From: Opisthocomus hoazin
Taxonomy: Eukaryota > Chordata > Aves > Opisthocomiformes > Opisthocomidae
Reading direction: 5' to 3'
Length of the DNA stretch: 64,000 nucleotides
NCBI RefSeq assembly: GCF_030867145.1
Contig: NC_134415.1
Coordinates: 18,888,417 to 18,952,416 of the forward strand
In this document: piece after piece, positions 40,401-50,900 of the stretch
Layout of the letters: each line of letters opens with the position of its first letter
Position numbering within the stretch: position 1 is the stretch's first letter
Position numbers and translations under genes: made by a program
Notes under the pieces: generated by a model
What the model saw: only the letters and a program-made list of their open reading frames with translations
Database searches by the model: none
Told to the model about the DNA's origin: nothing

Positions 40401-42649
40401 TCTGTACCACCCTTCGTATAAAGCTGTTATCTGACTGTGAGATAAAAATAATTAGCGTCTATGACTTGCCCAGTGCAGTGGAACCTAGATCTTTGTTGAT
40501 ATCTGCATAGAAAAAGGAAAATTCTGTAAGATCTCTCCCCACAGGGTAAACATCTGTTTTGGACCAGCTGAAAGAGCCAGCATGAGAAACACACTAAGGC
40601 TGAAGCTAGGCCTTGTCCTTGGAATAGGGGAGCTAGAAAGAGGCCTGTCTTCTTGCTTTAAGGGATTGATTTCCTGGGAAACTGTATAAAGGTCAGAAGC
40701 ACATTATGCCCTATGTGGTTGTGAAAAAGCCTCTGGACACCGATACTACATAAATATTTACAACTACCATTACTAACCAAACCTGTTTCCACCATCTGCT
40801 CCTCCCAAGGAAGAAAACATGATAATAGGGAAGAACTGACTTATGAAGAATAATAGCAGAGAAAGTCTAAACCCAAATCGCTAATGGAAACTGCACACTT
40901 ATCTGAACAGCAAGAGACATTATTAAAAAAAAAAAAATACAAAAACCAAGGAGCATCTGTAATTTTCCAATGTAGATTACAGAAGACCGCAAGTCAGCTG
41001 TGACAAGAATGACAACAGCACCATGCTTTTGTTTTCTTTATTTTACCCTTGAGCAGACAACCTTTCATATTTTGGTGAGTAGACACACTAGTGATGATGT
41101 TTGTGTGATGTTGCAAAACACCACTTTCTTCTCATCCCTCTGGGAACAAATTCATTCATGTCATTTAACCACAACAGAGCTTTATAAAGAACAGAAATTT
41201 TAGAGGCACAGCAGCTTGTGGGGACTCAGATACAATAATACCTACCGTCTGTATCAAAAGCTGGCTGAGGAACTGTCAATAAAATGATATTCACAAGTGT
41301 CAACATGCTAATTTGGCATCAGAGAACCCAGGCAGAGATGGTATTTGACTCACTTATTTCATATTTTTTCAAGTGATCCAGGACACAAGCAGGCAAGGTG
41401 CAGCTCTGGAGTTACACACGGCTTGCAAGCAGTTCCGATGTGCCTCCTGTAAGCACGCTGCCCCAGGCAGCCGCAGGACCACGCTGGTGGTGAGCTGCTG
41501 GGTGATACAGGAGCACAGCTGCGGAAGGAAGTGAATCAACGAGGATTGCTGGGGCAGATATTGAGTCACCCAGAGACCCAGCCACATGCTTAGGTTTGGG
41601 GCTGAACCCTGACATACAGTGGAAGCACTGAGATCTATGAACTACTGTTTTTTCCCTTTTTGGGGGGATTACTCCGAGAGTTCCTCAGCCTTTTAGGTCT
41701 CAGAAGTGCTTATGAGCTGTCCTAAGGCATGTGACTATTCGCACTTCAGTGGAACCGGGGTGCCCCAGCTTCTGAGGCACTTTTGAAAACCTCATTCACA
41801 AACTACAAATACGTAGGAATATGAATTAGAAGTGATTAATATAACAGACATTCAAATTGAAAAAAGAAACTCTTCTCAAGCTAAGCCTGCTCATTGAGGA
41901 GCAGAGCTGCTAGAAATGCTGAGAGCCTGTGACATTTCAAGTTAAAGCTGAAAAAGAAGTTTTGAACCTGAAAAAAGGTGCAAAGGATATGCATAAAAAG
42001 GTATCACATTTTATGCTGTGTAATTGTGATTCACTTAGTTTTAAAGAAATTAGGGTCCTATTGCAGGCCAACCCTTTATCAACATTAGTAAAACCTACAT
42101 TGTGTATCCATCAGTGAAAATAAACAAGACAAAACATAGAAGAAATAGAAAAGTTTGTTAAAGGCTGTTAAGGAAATTACACAATGTCCAAAAATTGAAA
42201 TGTATTTATTTTGCACCAGTTTCCCAACTATGACTCGATATCTCCACTACTTCCCTTGCTTATCTCTGCTGCCCATTGAAACAGTATTTGAGAGAACATT
42301 TATTACTATGGAGGCAGTAAAAGGCCAATGACAAAGGCTGACAAAAGGCTAACAAAGTTTCATCCAGCAGATTCCTTTCCTGCATTTTCTCCTGTAATCA
42401 GTTCCACCACTTACCAACACTCCGACTGGCCTGCTCTGGAAATATTATCTTCACAATACGTGCTCCAGAACTTGTGTTCCTGAAGACTGTAAACTTTTCA
42501 CTCAGTGCATTTTTGTGAAGCCAGCTACGGATATTTCAAAATCCTGAGTCCCATACTCCAAGAGACTGCATTTTCAGTCATCTTCACTGTCCATGTGGAA
42601 TCTTGGTTCAATGCAGAAGCTGAAGGCTCACCCAAATGCTTCATTATGG
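37435..42649. other. non-coding DNA downstream of KCNK17
   Basis: AT-rich DNA beyond the candidate end of the KCNK17 transcript. Homopolymer A runs occur at 39856-39869 and 40925-40937. No exon, RNA gene or repeat family is supported. Confidence 0.6.
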
Positions 42650-42655
42650 TTTATT
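42650..42655 (-). terminator. candidate polyadenylation signal AATAAA
   Basis: The plus strand reads TTTATT, so the minus strand carries AATAAA about 1.2 kb after the KCNK17 stop codon. It is the nearest canonical hexamer; an ATTAAA variant at 43239-43244 is closer to the stop. Hexamers occur by chance in AT-rich DNA, so this is weak. Confidence 0.3.
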
Positions 42656-43878
42656 GCTATGGTCAAGCTTTCAAAATTAACACTCTAGGATGTAAGTAGC
42701 ACAACAGGAATAAGAAAAGGAGAAGATTAGATAGGGGTGTATAAATGGCAGCAGGAGCTAGACTCTGTTGGGCCTTTATAAATGGCATAATTTATCAAAA
42801 GATTCCTGCGAATTTAATAGAATTAAAAAAAAATTTGTTTCATGATTGACACAAAGGTCAAATAAGCTGCTCTGGCATTCCACAGATCAAAAGATAGCTG
42901 TGCTTATATAAAAGATGTTAGCTAGAACAGATACATTATTCATTTGTGACATGAGAAGTTCATCAGAATAGCATCTCTTGATCACAGTTGAAGAAACTTC
43001 GGTCTGTTTCTAGATTAAAGTAGCCCTTGTTAACATTGTCCATGGCATGCATAACATTGGAACCACTGGCACTTAAAATTGCCTCTACTCCTCCTTTCCA
43101 GGCTTCCAAGATGTGTCAAAATAAAAATCTAAATGAACTGTCACGTTTAGCTGATGACTTTTGGTCTACATAATACGTTACAAAGGATGATCCTACATAA
43201 GTTCTGGAGTAAGGAATAGCCTAAATACCTAGCTTCTTTTTAATATTAGCAGACCTCTGATGTAGAAATTTCCTTTAAAAAACTGAATGATCTGTTTCTA
43301 TTTGGCACCTCTACAAGCTCTGCCTCATCGCCATCCAACAATCAGAGAGAAAAAGCTTGTTACCACCTTTGGCGAGCACAAGCATATAGGTGATGGAGCA
43401 CATTTGCAGCAACTGGCAGGTACCTTTAAATAGCACTTTTCATGAAGTCTTTTAGCAACATGCAATTTGTTTCCTGTATTAAATGGCAATTCCTTTTCTA
43501 GTTGTGGTGTTTGCAGAATGCCATATGTAAAATCAGTCTACAAGAACTTTGGTGCAAAGAGAAGGACAACAGCTAGTGTTGCGTACAGGTGTCAGTTTAC
43601 CTCATATGTTGAGGTGGGGGGCTAGGTAATACCTCTGTAAACCTACTTTTGCCTAAGAATCCCGTTGGTAATTCTTGGTGCTGCTGCAAATGAAACATTT
43701 TGTTGTCATTGTTCAATTCAGAATAGAAGTTTTTCAAGCTCAATAAGCAAGCTTCCACCCCATATGAATGTCAGAGCAGCTCCATTCCTGCATTTCTAAG
43801 TGGTGCATCTCTGGTGCACTAAAACCTAAAAGACACTAAAGGTATGTTTCTTCCCTAGAGTGCTTCTGCAGGAGCTGT
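42650..43878 (-). other. candidate KCNK17 3' UTR
   Basis: This stretch follows the TGA stop of the last coding exon. The first canonical AATAAA on the minus strand after the stop is at 42655-42650, and a weaker ATTAAA lies at 43244-43239. Either could end the transcript, giving a 3' UTR of roughly 0.65 or 1.2 kb. No repeat was recognised in it. The real cleavage site cannot be seen from sequence alone. Confidence 0.35.
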
Positions 43879-44150
43879 TTAGGTGTGAGATTCATCTGAT
43901 CCTTTTGTTTTTGTGTCTTTGTCATTGCAGATCTCCACATCGTGAAGTCCTGACACACTATTTTTGTCACCATCCATTAAGTCTTCTGCCATCTCTGTGC
44001 TCTTCTTGCTGCATTGACAGAAGTCACTGGAGCTCTCTAGAACGTTGATGCAAAATTTGATAAGCAGTGCTAGCCAGGCCATCCCAAAGAGGATCCACAG
44101 AGAGATTATGTTCTTGTACCAGCCTGGATAGGTACGGTCTGGGTTCATCC
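43879..44150 (-). CDS. KCNK17: KCNK17-like two-pore K+ channel, last coding exon (end of P2 region, M4, C-tail)
   Basis: This exon follows an acceptor ending TTGTAG and opens with the last two bases of a Gly codon, continuing the phase-1 donor of the 47013-47181 exon. It encodes 89 residues to a TGA stop. The sequence starts MNPDRTYPGWYKN, then has a hydrophobic M4 helix (ISLWILFGMAWLALLIKF), then a short tail of about 45 residues rich in Ser, Lys and Asp. The M4 segment is nearly identical to what I recall of human KCNK17. The Lys of WYKN aligns with Lys242 of human TALK-2, the outer-pH sensor equivalent to TASK-2 Arg224. The cytoplasmic tail does not resemble the human tail and is about a dozen residues shorter. 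KCNK16 is the main alternative, but its M4 and the residues before it fit less well. Identification is from remembered family sequences, not from a search. Confidence 0.93.
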
Positions 44151-47012
44151 CTACAAGAGAATCATCCAAAATATTTCTAGATCGGATCAAGAGTGCCTCA
44201 CAGGAGACATTACACGTAAAGCAAAGGCAGTGGAAATACGACCTAATATTAGTGATTTCTGCATAAAGTATGAGTATGCAATCTACTTAGCATGTGAACA
44301 GACGTTACAAGCAAGTATGTTTCATGACATGTCAGCAACAGCCTAGAACTCCCTAGCAATTGTAAAGATTACCCATGAGAAAGAAAATTAAATCCAAAAT
44401 TACATCTATGTCAAAGTGTAATTATTCACATTTAAGCACACAGTTTCATTTCCCTACTTATCACTCAGTGTCACAATATTATATTAGTATGTCACAGGGG
44501 TCCCCTGCAAGCAGAGAGGTAGGTGGGTTTTGGGTACTGTTGTATCTATCTTGTTAAGCCACATACAAGCGAGTGAGTCTCTAAGAGCAGGAGGGAAGGG
44601 GCCTGAGCCATCCTAAAACCTCTAAGAACAACCAAACCTTGGAAGACAGCTTGAAATTATGCTACCTCTGTCTGGTTGCTCAGCGAGGTGCTTTGTGATG
44701 CTTTTGGAGCAAAGCCATATTTTTGGTTGTGTTTCCACACTGTTCAGTGCAAAGAGGCTGCTAGGTGCTAAGTTAGTGTCTCTGCTGCTTCTCAGGTCTC
44801 ATTTTTTAGCTTCCTTGCCTTAGGAAGGTTTGTTACTTTACAACTGAGTACCTGCAGCACAGATACTACAGGACACCTGACACTTTTGAGACACAGTGTG
44901 AGGACTTAACACGTATGAGGTGGTACGTCTGTGAACCTGGAGGCCACACTCCACACCACATTCCAATGAAAAGTGCACACATGGCTAGGATGAAATGGGT
45001 CATCCAAAGGCAGGTGTTCAGCTATTTATCATCTGTAACTGACTGTATGTAGAAATACTGTCCTGTGATTACCTGCATAGACTAGCAGTTCCCAAATGGT
45101 GGTTCACGAACTGTTACTGTCTACAAGCTTGTGATAAGTAGTAACTGGCCAGTGGAGCCATATTAAACAGCCAATCCTTCACATCCATTTACCTGGTATT
45201 ATTATACATAATCCACATCATATGTGTTCTTAATATAATGGGACCACAAGACATTTTGAGGTTGTCACTAAGCCACTGATAATGTTTGGGAGCAACCAAC
45301 CACTTCTGTGGTACCTACTCTTTGGACTGGCTTTCTACATCAAGGTGAACTTCAATCAGGAAGGGCATTATATTCATCCTTCAAACAAGCACCTTTCACC
45401 AATGCTAAATTCAAAGGTTTAAAAATTGTTTGCTTCTAAATAATAAGTGAAAACAAGAGGGAAGAGCTATTTGAGACTTCCAAGGAGAATGCTTTATCCA
45501 CAAACGCCATCTGATAGATGCAGTCTTGGGGATGAGAAGATCAGAAGCAGTCTAGGACCTGCATGGAACCCTGCCTCCAACAGAAGGGCTTACTGATTGT
45601 GTAAATTAACAAATTTCAGTGCCAGTAAGAGAAGCTACTTTAATATTACTAAATAAAACAGTCTAGGGACCACTCTGTGACTTCAAATCCAAGTGCCATA
45701 GCCTGGCTTATATTTGCCCCTAAACAGAGCAGCTGTGTCCAAAGTGAACATCGGGCATCGCTCCTGGCATGTGATATCCCTCAGAATTTACCTGGTCCAG
45801 AACAGTGCCAGAGACCACACTAGTGGGGTAACAGCATGACAGCCACAAAACAGTGACAGTCACTTGAACCCACGCCTGGCCCTGCTTATTTTTAAGCTGA
45901 GACATAAGCCACACACACAGTATTGTAAGGCCAGAATGGTTTGGCCTCTACATACCACCGGTCACTGACGTATTCAGTTATTCCCATACTGAACCTAGCG
46001 TATCTATGGCAGTATGCCAGTGACAAAGGTACCACATAGGTGAAGGTATGCCTGGAAGTGGGAGGTATACTAGAGAAGAGCTTCAGAATTAGTTATCAGG
46101 AACTGAGAGAAGTAAAGCTGTTGCAGCACAGAGTTCAGCACCATCTATAAAATCAGCATAGCAAGATGCTGAACTGGCTAGCTTTTGTTAAGCTCCATCT
46201 GGCTACCCTTACCCAATCTAACTTCATTTCAGCTGATTTAAGTGTGCCTACACAAGCTCTAGTCATGACTTTGATGCATTATAGACAAGTCCTAAGGTAA
46301 CCACCATTAAGTTGTCTAAGCATCAAGCAAGCACTATGAAGAAAAGAAAATAAAGAATCTGTAATAAGGTGTTTTAGTCTGTCTTGCAGGGATTCAAGGG
46401 TGCATGTGTTTCTATAATCAATTTGTTTTTAATGAGAAAGTCTTTATCAAAAAGGTGTGTCCTGTGTTTCAGCAAATGCATTGGGCATTGGTCCAAACCC
46501 ATTTCCTCTGGCAAAGGCTTTTGGCAACCAAAACTAGGCTGTGCCTGGTGCCTGTCAGTCTACACCTAAGTGACTTAAGCTGCCTTTTAGAAAGCAGTTG
46601 TCTGGGGTTTTGACAGAGGAAATAGTCACTGTCTGTTAATGGTGTGCTCCAGTGTGTCAGCAGTGATTAGTTTTAAGCAGATGCTACTCTGCATCACCAA
46701 GTGCACCATCAGCAACTGCTGTGATGAAAAACGTAGCACTCTAGGTCTGGTGGTGTACCCATTCGAGGGGCAGATCACCTGAACATTGGAAGATTACTCA
46801 TTGACTGGGAAATGATTTCTTTGTTCTTCCACAGGTGGCATTGCTATCTCAGAAATCATGTCTTGCCCAACCTGTCAAATGCCTACCACAACACATTTAT
46901 CATCAGGTCTCTGGATTGCTAGCGGTGAAAACTGCCAAGCTGGGAGCTTTACATGGCACACATTTAGCTTTAATACTTACTAGATGAAAGCAATGAAATG
47001 TCAACTACTCAC
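44151..47012 (-). other. KCNK17 last intron (2.9 kb)
   Basis: This intron splits a Gly codon just after the second pore loop (phase 1). Donor GTGAGT and acceptor TTGTAG are canonical. It contains a possible hAT-type transposon relic (45086-45297, listed separately). I see no other exon-like coding segment in it. Short open frames here lack splice sites or family resemblance. Confidence 0.85.
45086..45297. mobile_element. possible hAT-type MITE relic
   Basis: The left end reads CAGTTCCCAAATGGTGG, followed by TTCACGAACTG. The right end reads AATGTTTGGGAGCAACC, whose reverse complement resembles the left end imperfectly around TCCCAAA. This arrangement, about 210 bases between terminal inverted repeats of the CAG-GGTTCCCAAA type, is typical of old non-autonomous hAT/Charlie elements of amniotes. 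No clear 8-bp target duplication was found, and the ends are diverged. The call rests on remembered terminal consensus only. Confidence 0.35.
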
Positions 47013-47181
47013 CAATTACATAATCTCCAAACCCTATAGTGCTGAGGGTAATGAAGGAATAGTAGAGACCTTCTTCATAAGACCAGCCTTCTTTGTCAGA
47101 GAACAACAAGGGAGGTAGCAGGAGGAACAACAACAAGCCAGTTATCAGCGCACAGGTCTTAATCAGGAGGGAAGCTTTTTT
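47013..47181 (-). CDS. KCNK17: KCNK17-like channel, coding exon with M3 and second pore loop
   Basis: The exon is bounded by an acceptor (TTTTACTAG) and a donor (ATTG/GTGAGT). It holds 56 codons plus one base, so it enters in phase 0 and leaves in phase 1. It encodes the end of the M2-M3 loop (KKASLLIK), a Leu-rich M3 helix (ALITGLLLFLLLPPLLF), the EGWSYEEGLYYSF pore helix and the second selectivity filter STIGFGD followed by YVI. The LLLFLLLPPLLFS block is a strong signature of KCNK17. The exon matches the corresponding stretch of human KCNK17 (residues 174-229 by my count) with no apparent length change. The filter is GFGD rather than GYGD, as is usual for the second pore of TALK channels. 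All splice sites and the reading frame are intact, so this looks functional. Confidence 0.95.
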
Positions 47182-47755
47182 CTAGTAAAACAGTAAAAAA
47201 AAAAAGAAGGGATTGTCACAAGAAGTGTGGCAGGGAAAGTCCAGCTCAGTTTCTGTTTGAAGATGATGCTGGACTCCATAAAAAAAACCCACAAAAACAT
47301 TTGTGACGATCCACTAGAATAAACAGTGTGGCTCTCCCAGTCAACACAAACTGGGCATCCCCTTCATGAGTCCTGAATCCATGCCAGTTTAAAGCCTATT
47401 CCACAAATGTTCCCATGTAACTTTTACATGCAGTTCTAACTACGACTGATCATAAATAGACCAGATATTCTAGGACTGCGCAGGGCTCTAACTCTCTGGC
47501 ACTTCTGTTGCTGTAGGGGAAGCCATCCATCACAGAAGTTCCCTCAATTAATAAACAACGTTATCTGACACCTCATAGGACTGTCATAAACTAAATTTAT
47601 TTGCTTCCAGTTATTCCTGAGTATTATTGCCTTTTTGGCCAAATAGCTAGGCAGGCTGTCCTTGTTAGTCAGGGGATCCCAAATACCAGACAATGCTCTT
47701 TCTGTCTTCTCTTTCCTGAACTTGAGGGTGAGGCGTACCTGTCCATATTGCTTAC
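47182..47755 (-). other. KCNK17 short intron (574 bases)
   Basis: This phase-0 intron lies between the M2 and M3 exons, with donor GTAAGC and acceptor TTTTACTAG. It is small compared with its neighbours. It holds short A-rich runs and nothing else recognisable. Confidence 0.9.
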
Positions 47756-47922
47756 CTGCCAGTGAAACACCTCCTCTAGGCGACGGGCGCAACGCTGAAC
47801 TCCCAACAGCATCAGCTGCCCAATTTTGTTCAGGAGTATGAGGTTCAAGGGGATCCCAAAGAGCGCAAACAAGATGCAGAAGATTCGACCAGCCACAGTG
47901 CTGGGGCTCAGGTTCCCATAGC
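47756..47922 (-). CDS. KCNK17: KCNK17-like channel, coding exon with first-filter end and M2
   Basis: The exon begins after the acceptor CTGCCTAG and completes the Gly codon of the first selectivity filter, giving GYGN. It runs 55 full codons to a donor CAG/GTAAGC in phase 0. The product is GYGNLSPSTVAGRIFCILF, then ALFGIPLNLILLNKIGQLM (M2), then a charged M2-M3 loop. The GIPLNL block and the LSP-T motif after the filter are typical of the TALK group, and KCNK17 gives the best remembered match. The exon is separated from the next by an intron of only 574 bases. Reading through the donor gives a longer false open frame, so the exon end was set by the GTAAGC donor and by phase agreement with the next exon. 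Confidence 0.95.
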
Positions 47923-50900
47923 CTAGGCAGGGAGGAATGAGGTGTTAAATCTAAAAGTGTTCTCTGCTTGCCCTCCTCCCCTGGAGGGGTGAACCTCCAT
48001 CTTCTACAAAAGTTAGATGAGAAGGTCACTGCTCCAAAAGGACCTTTTTTATAAATAACCGTAAATTACATCCATTGTTTGTCATATCCTATTGTAGGCT
48101 GGAAAATAACATTTCTTTCCCTGCCAATTTTGTTTAGTTCCTTTTCCCTTTACCCGTGAATTTCCTCTCCCCTACCCACTGTCCTGGCTGGGATCTGACG
48201 TAAATGCAAACCTTCCGTTTAGTTCAGTTTTTGTAAGCATTGTTGGCATGGGTCTTGCTGGTAAATGATCCTGCATGGCAGTCAGATGGTCTCTGAATCA
48301 CAACAATAGTGTTTTAATTATAACCACCACCTTTTTCTACCATTGTCCCACAGGACTAATGAACTTAATGTTGCCTCCTTGCTTACGCTCCTCTTTTGCG
48401 CCAAAAGTACCAAACACACCTTAAGCTTAAATTGTCAAAATGTTTGCCTAGAGTCAATAAACCTGGAGAAATTCTATTTAACTTGAGTAAGATACTTCAA
48501 TTTCAGACTTAAAGAAACAAACGTTTGAAATTCTGCCTTTTTCTTCTAGTCATATGAACCGGTGTAACAAAAGGTACTGCCCTGCAAGCACAGCCTTGCT
48601 TGTATCCTTAGACCATCACAGCTTCACTATCCCTGCTGCAATATTTGTCTTTATTCACCACATTTTCTTTTAAAAATGTCCTTTGAAATTGCAGAAGTGC
48701 ACGTCTGCAGTTTGAAGTGCTTTACGCTACAGGAAAGTCAGATTTAACTCTGGTTTCTTTCACAGGATGCTTTTTAAGACAGGGGAAGGTCTAGCACATG
48801 ACAAGCATTTCAACAGTGACTTTGCCACCCAGAGACCTATGGCCTTGACTACATGTCAAAATCACCTCCGCTCATTAGAGATTTGTGTACATCCATGTAA
48901 AAGATTGACATATCCTGGCAAAACTTATCTTTGCACCACAAATAATGCCATCCCCTCCCAGCAACACCCAACTGTTGGCTCAGCGCAAGCCTCCACCACT
49001 GATGCCTTGCCACCGCGCTTGCAGGTGGTGTAGCCCCAGGCAAGCCAGCAGGCCCCAGGAGGGAGAGGTCTGAGAGATGGGCTCTGTACCTGAGAAGTGA
49101 GAGCACAAACATCTGCAGTTGACTAGATAGAGTACCATTCCTTCACTAACCTCTGTCCCATGCCAGCTGCAGAAAGCCACTGACCAACAACGTAGAAAGG
49201 CGTGCAATTAAGAGCTTGGAATATCTACACATTCTGTGCCAAGTTTCGTGCTGACAAAATCTCTTGCTGTGGACAACTCCATAAACAGTTAATGATGCAC
49301 ATGCACTGGCAAACTACCCCCTAGTAAAAGGGTCTGGCAGAAAACTTTCACAGTGTGTATATAGGCTGTCTTTTCATCTCATTCCTACTCCCCCAAATTC
49401 AAAACGTTACTCTCTGGAGGATTTTCCCTCCAATAATTTCAGGCTTGAATGATTTGTGAGCCCCTGTGCTTAATGTATGAGGTAACATACAATACACCTT
49501 CAAAGCAACGTCCCCAGCAGGCTGTCCCTGGGAGGAGGCAGAGCATCCCCTGGCATGAATGGGATGCCGTTATGTAACTAGAGGTTATTTTGAAATATGG
49601 TCAGACAACGGGGCTAAATTAAGACTGTACAGCAGCCTTAATTCCAGTGCTACGTTCTTCACTTACAAACAGCTCTGTGATGTTTATGCACTTTCCTCTC
49701 CACCATGTGCAACTGCTGGTTTCTGCTAGCTTTCACCATTTCTAGACTAACAGGTGTGGTACATGAGAGACAGGCAGGCAAGTACATCTCGCAGATGATC
49801 CCATCTTAAGGAATTTAAAGGATATGTGCCTACTGTAATCTGTTTCACACTGGCTGTACCACATTTAAGTGGATTGGTTCCAGTTCTTCTCTTTTATGGA
49901 CTCAGGGTATTTTGTGGGCTGGTCTGGACCCAGGAGAAAGAGCTGGGGGGCGTTTACTGTAAGGCTGGAGTCTGAACATGAGCCACATACATTTATGACC
50001 AGCCATTCCCAAGGCTTTTTGTTTTGTTTTCCTTCTTCCCCTTGTATATCAAGTTTAAAAAGACTGTGTAATGGCTTGGGCAGTTCTTTTTACCGTAGCT
50101 TTGTGGGTTATACAGTCTCTGGAGAAAAACTATGAAATAAGAGAAGAAAGGTCCATGATCTCAGGGCACTGTGAAGCACAGCGGCCTTCAGGATTTTGGG
50201 CACCCCACATAGTGATGACTGGAGGGCATCTAAGGATGAGCTGTACATTACATTTAATTTAGAGCAGCAAATTCAATGATGTAAGAAGGTCCAGTGTGTA
50301 CAGTAAGCCCAGCACACCAAACATCAGATCTGCTTTGCATATGATTTATCTGGCTCCCTTTTCCCTTGGGCTCAGCAGCTCAAGACAATTTCCTGAAGAC
50401 TTGGTGAGCAGTTGCTGTAAATATGCCAAAAAGTCATGTCCCATTAGCTTTTTATACAGGATACAAAGTTTGATCAAACAACACAGGATACTTTAGATTA
50501 TGCAAAATGGCCAGCGATTTACGTCTGGCCGACAACACACCCTTGCCTTTGGACTAGACAAATAGATGCCAACCTAGTTGTACATAAACCTCAGTTGTTA
50601 CACAACTCAAGCAGGAATAGGTAAATGGGACTCACCCTCTTCAGTAAATGGAATGAGCGTAATTAGTATCTTACCATTCTGGGCTATATATTAGAAGATC
50701 TGAACAAAGCTAAAAGACTACAACAAACTACACTGGCAGCTGTGTCACATCTCTCCTGAGCCTGCCACTGGGACGCCACCTGGTACGCGCCTGCACTGAG
50801 AGATACTAAAGGATGCTCACGAAAAACTACAGAGAGGTCCAAGTGTAAGTGTTTTCACTGAAGCAGCTGGATTAAATGTCTGCATAGCTTCTCTCACTTT

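Noticed and set aside
40400..40500. A faint MIR-like piece around TGACTTGCCCAGTGCAGTGG
   Set aside because: Only a short block matches, and the flanks do not follow the MIR order.
47544..48029. A 161-codon minus-strand frame overlapping a KCNK17 exon
   Set aside because: It runs in a different frame from the channel exon (47756-47922) and continues into both introns.
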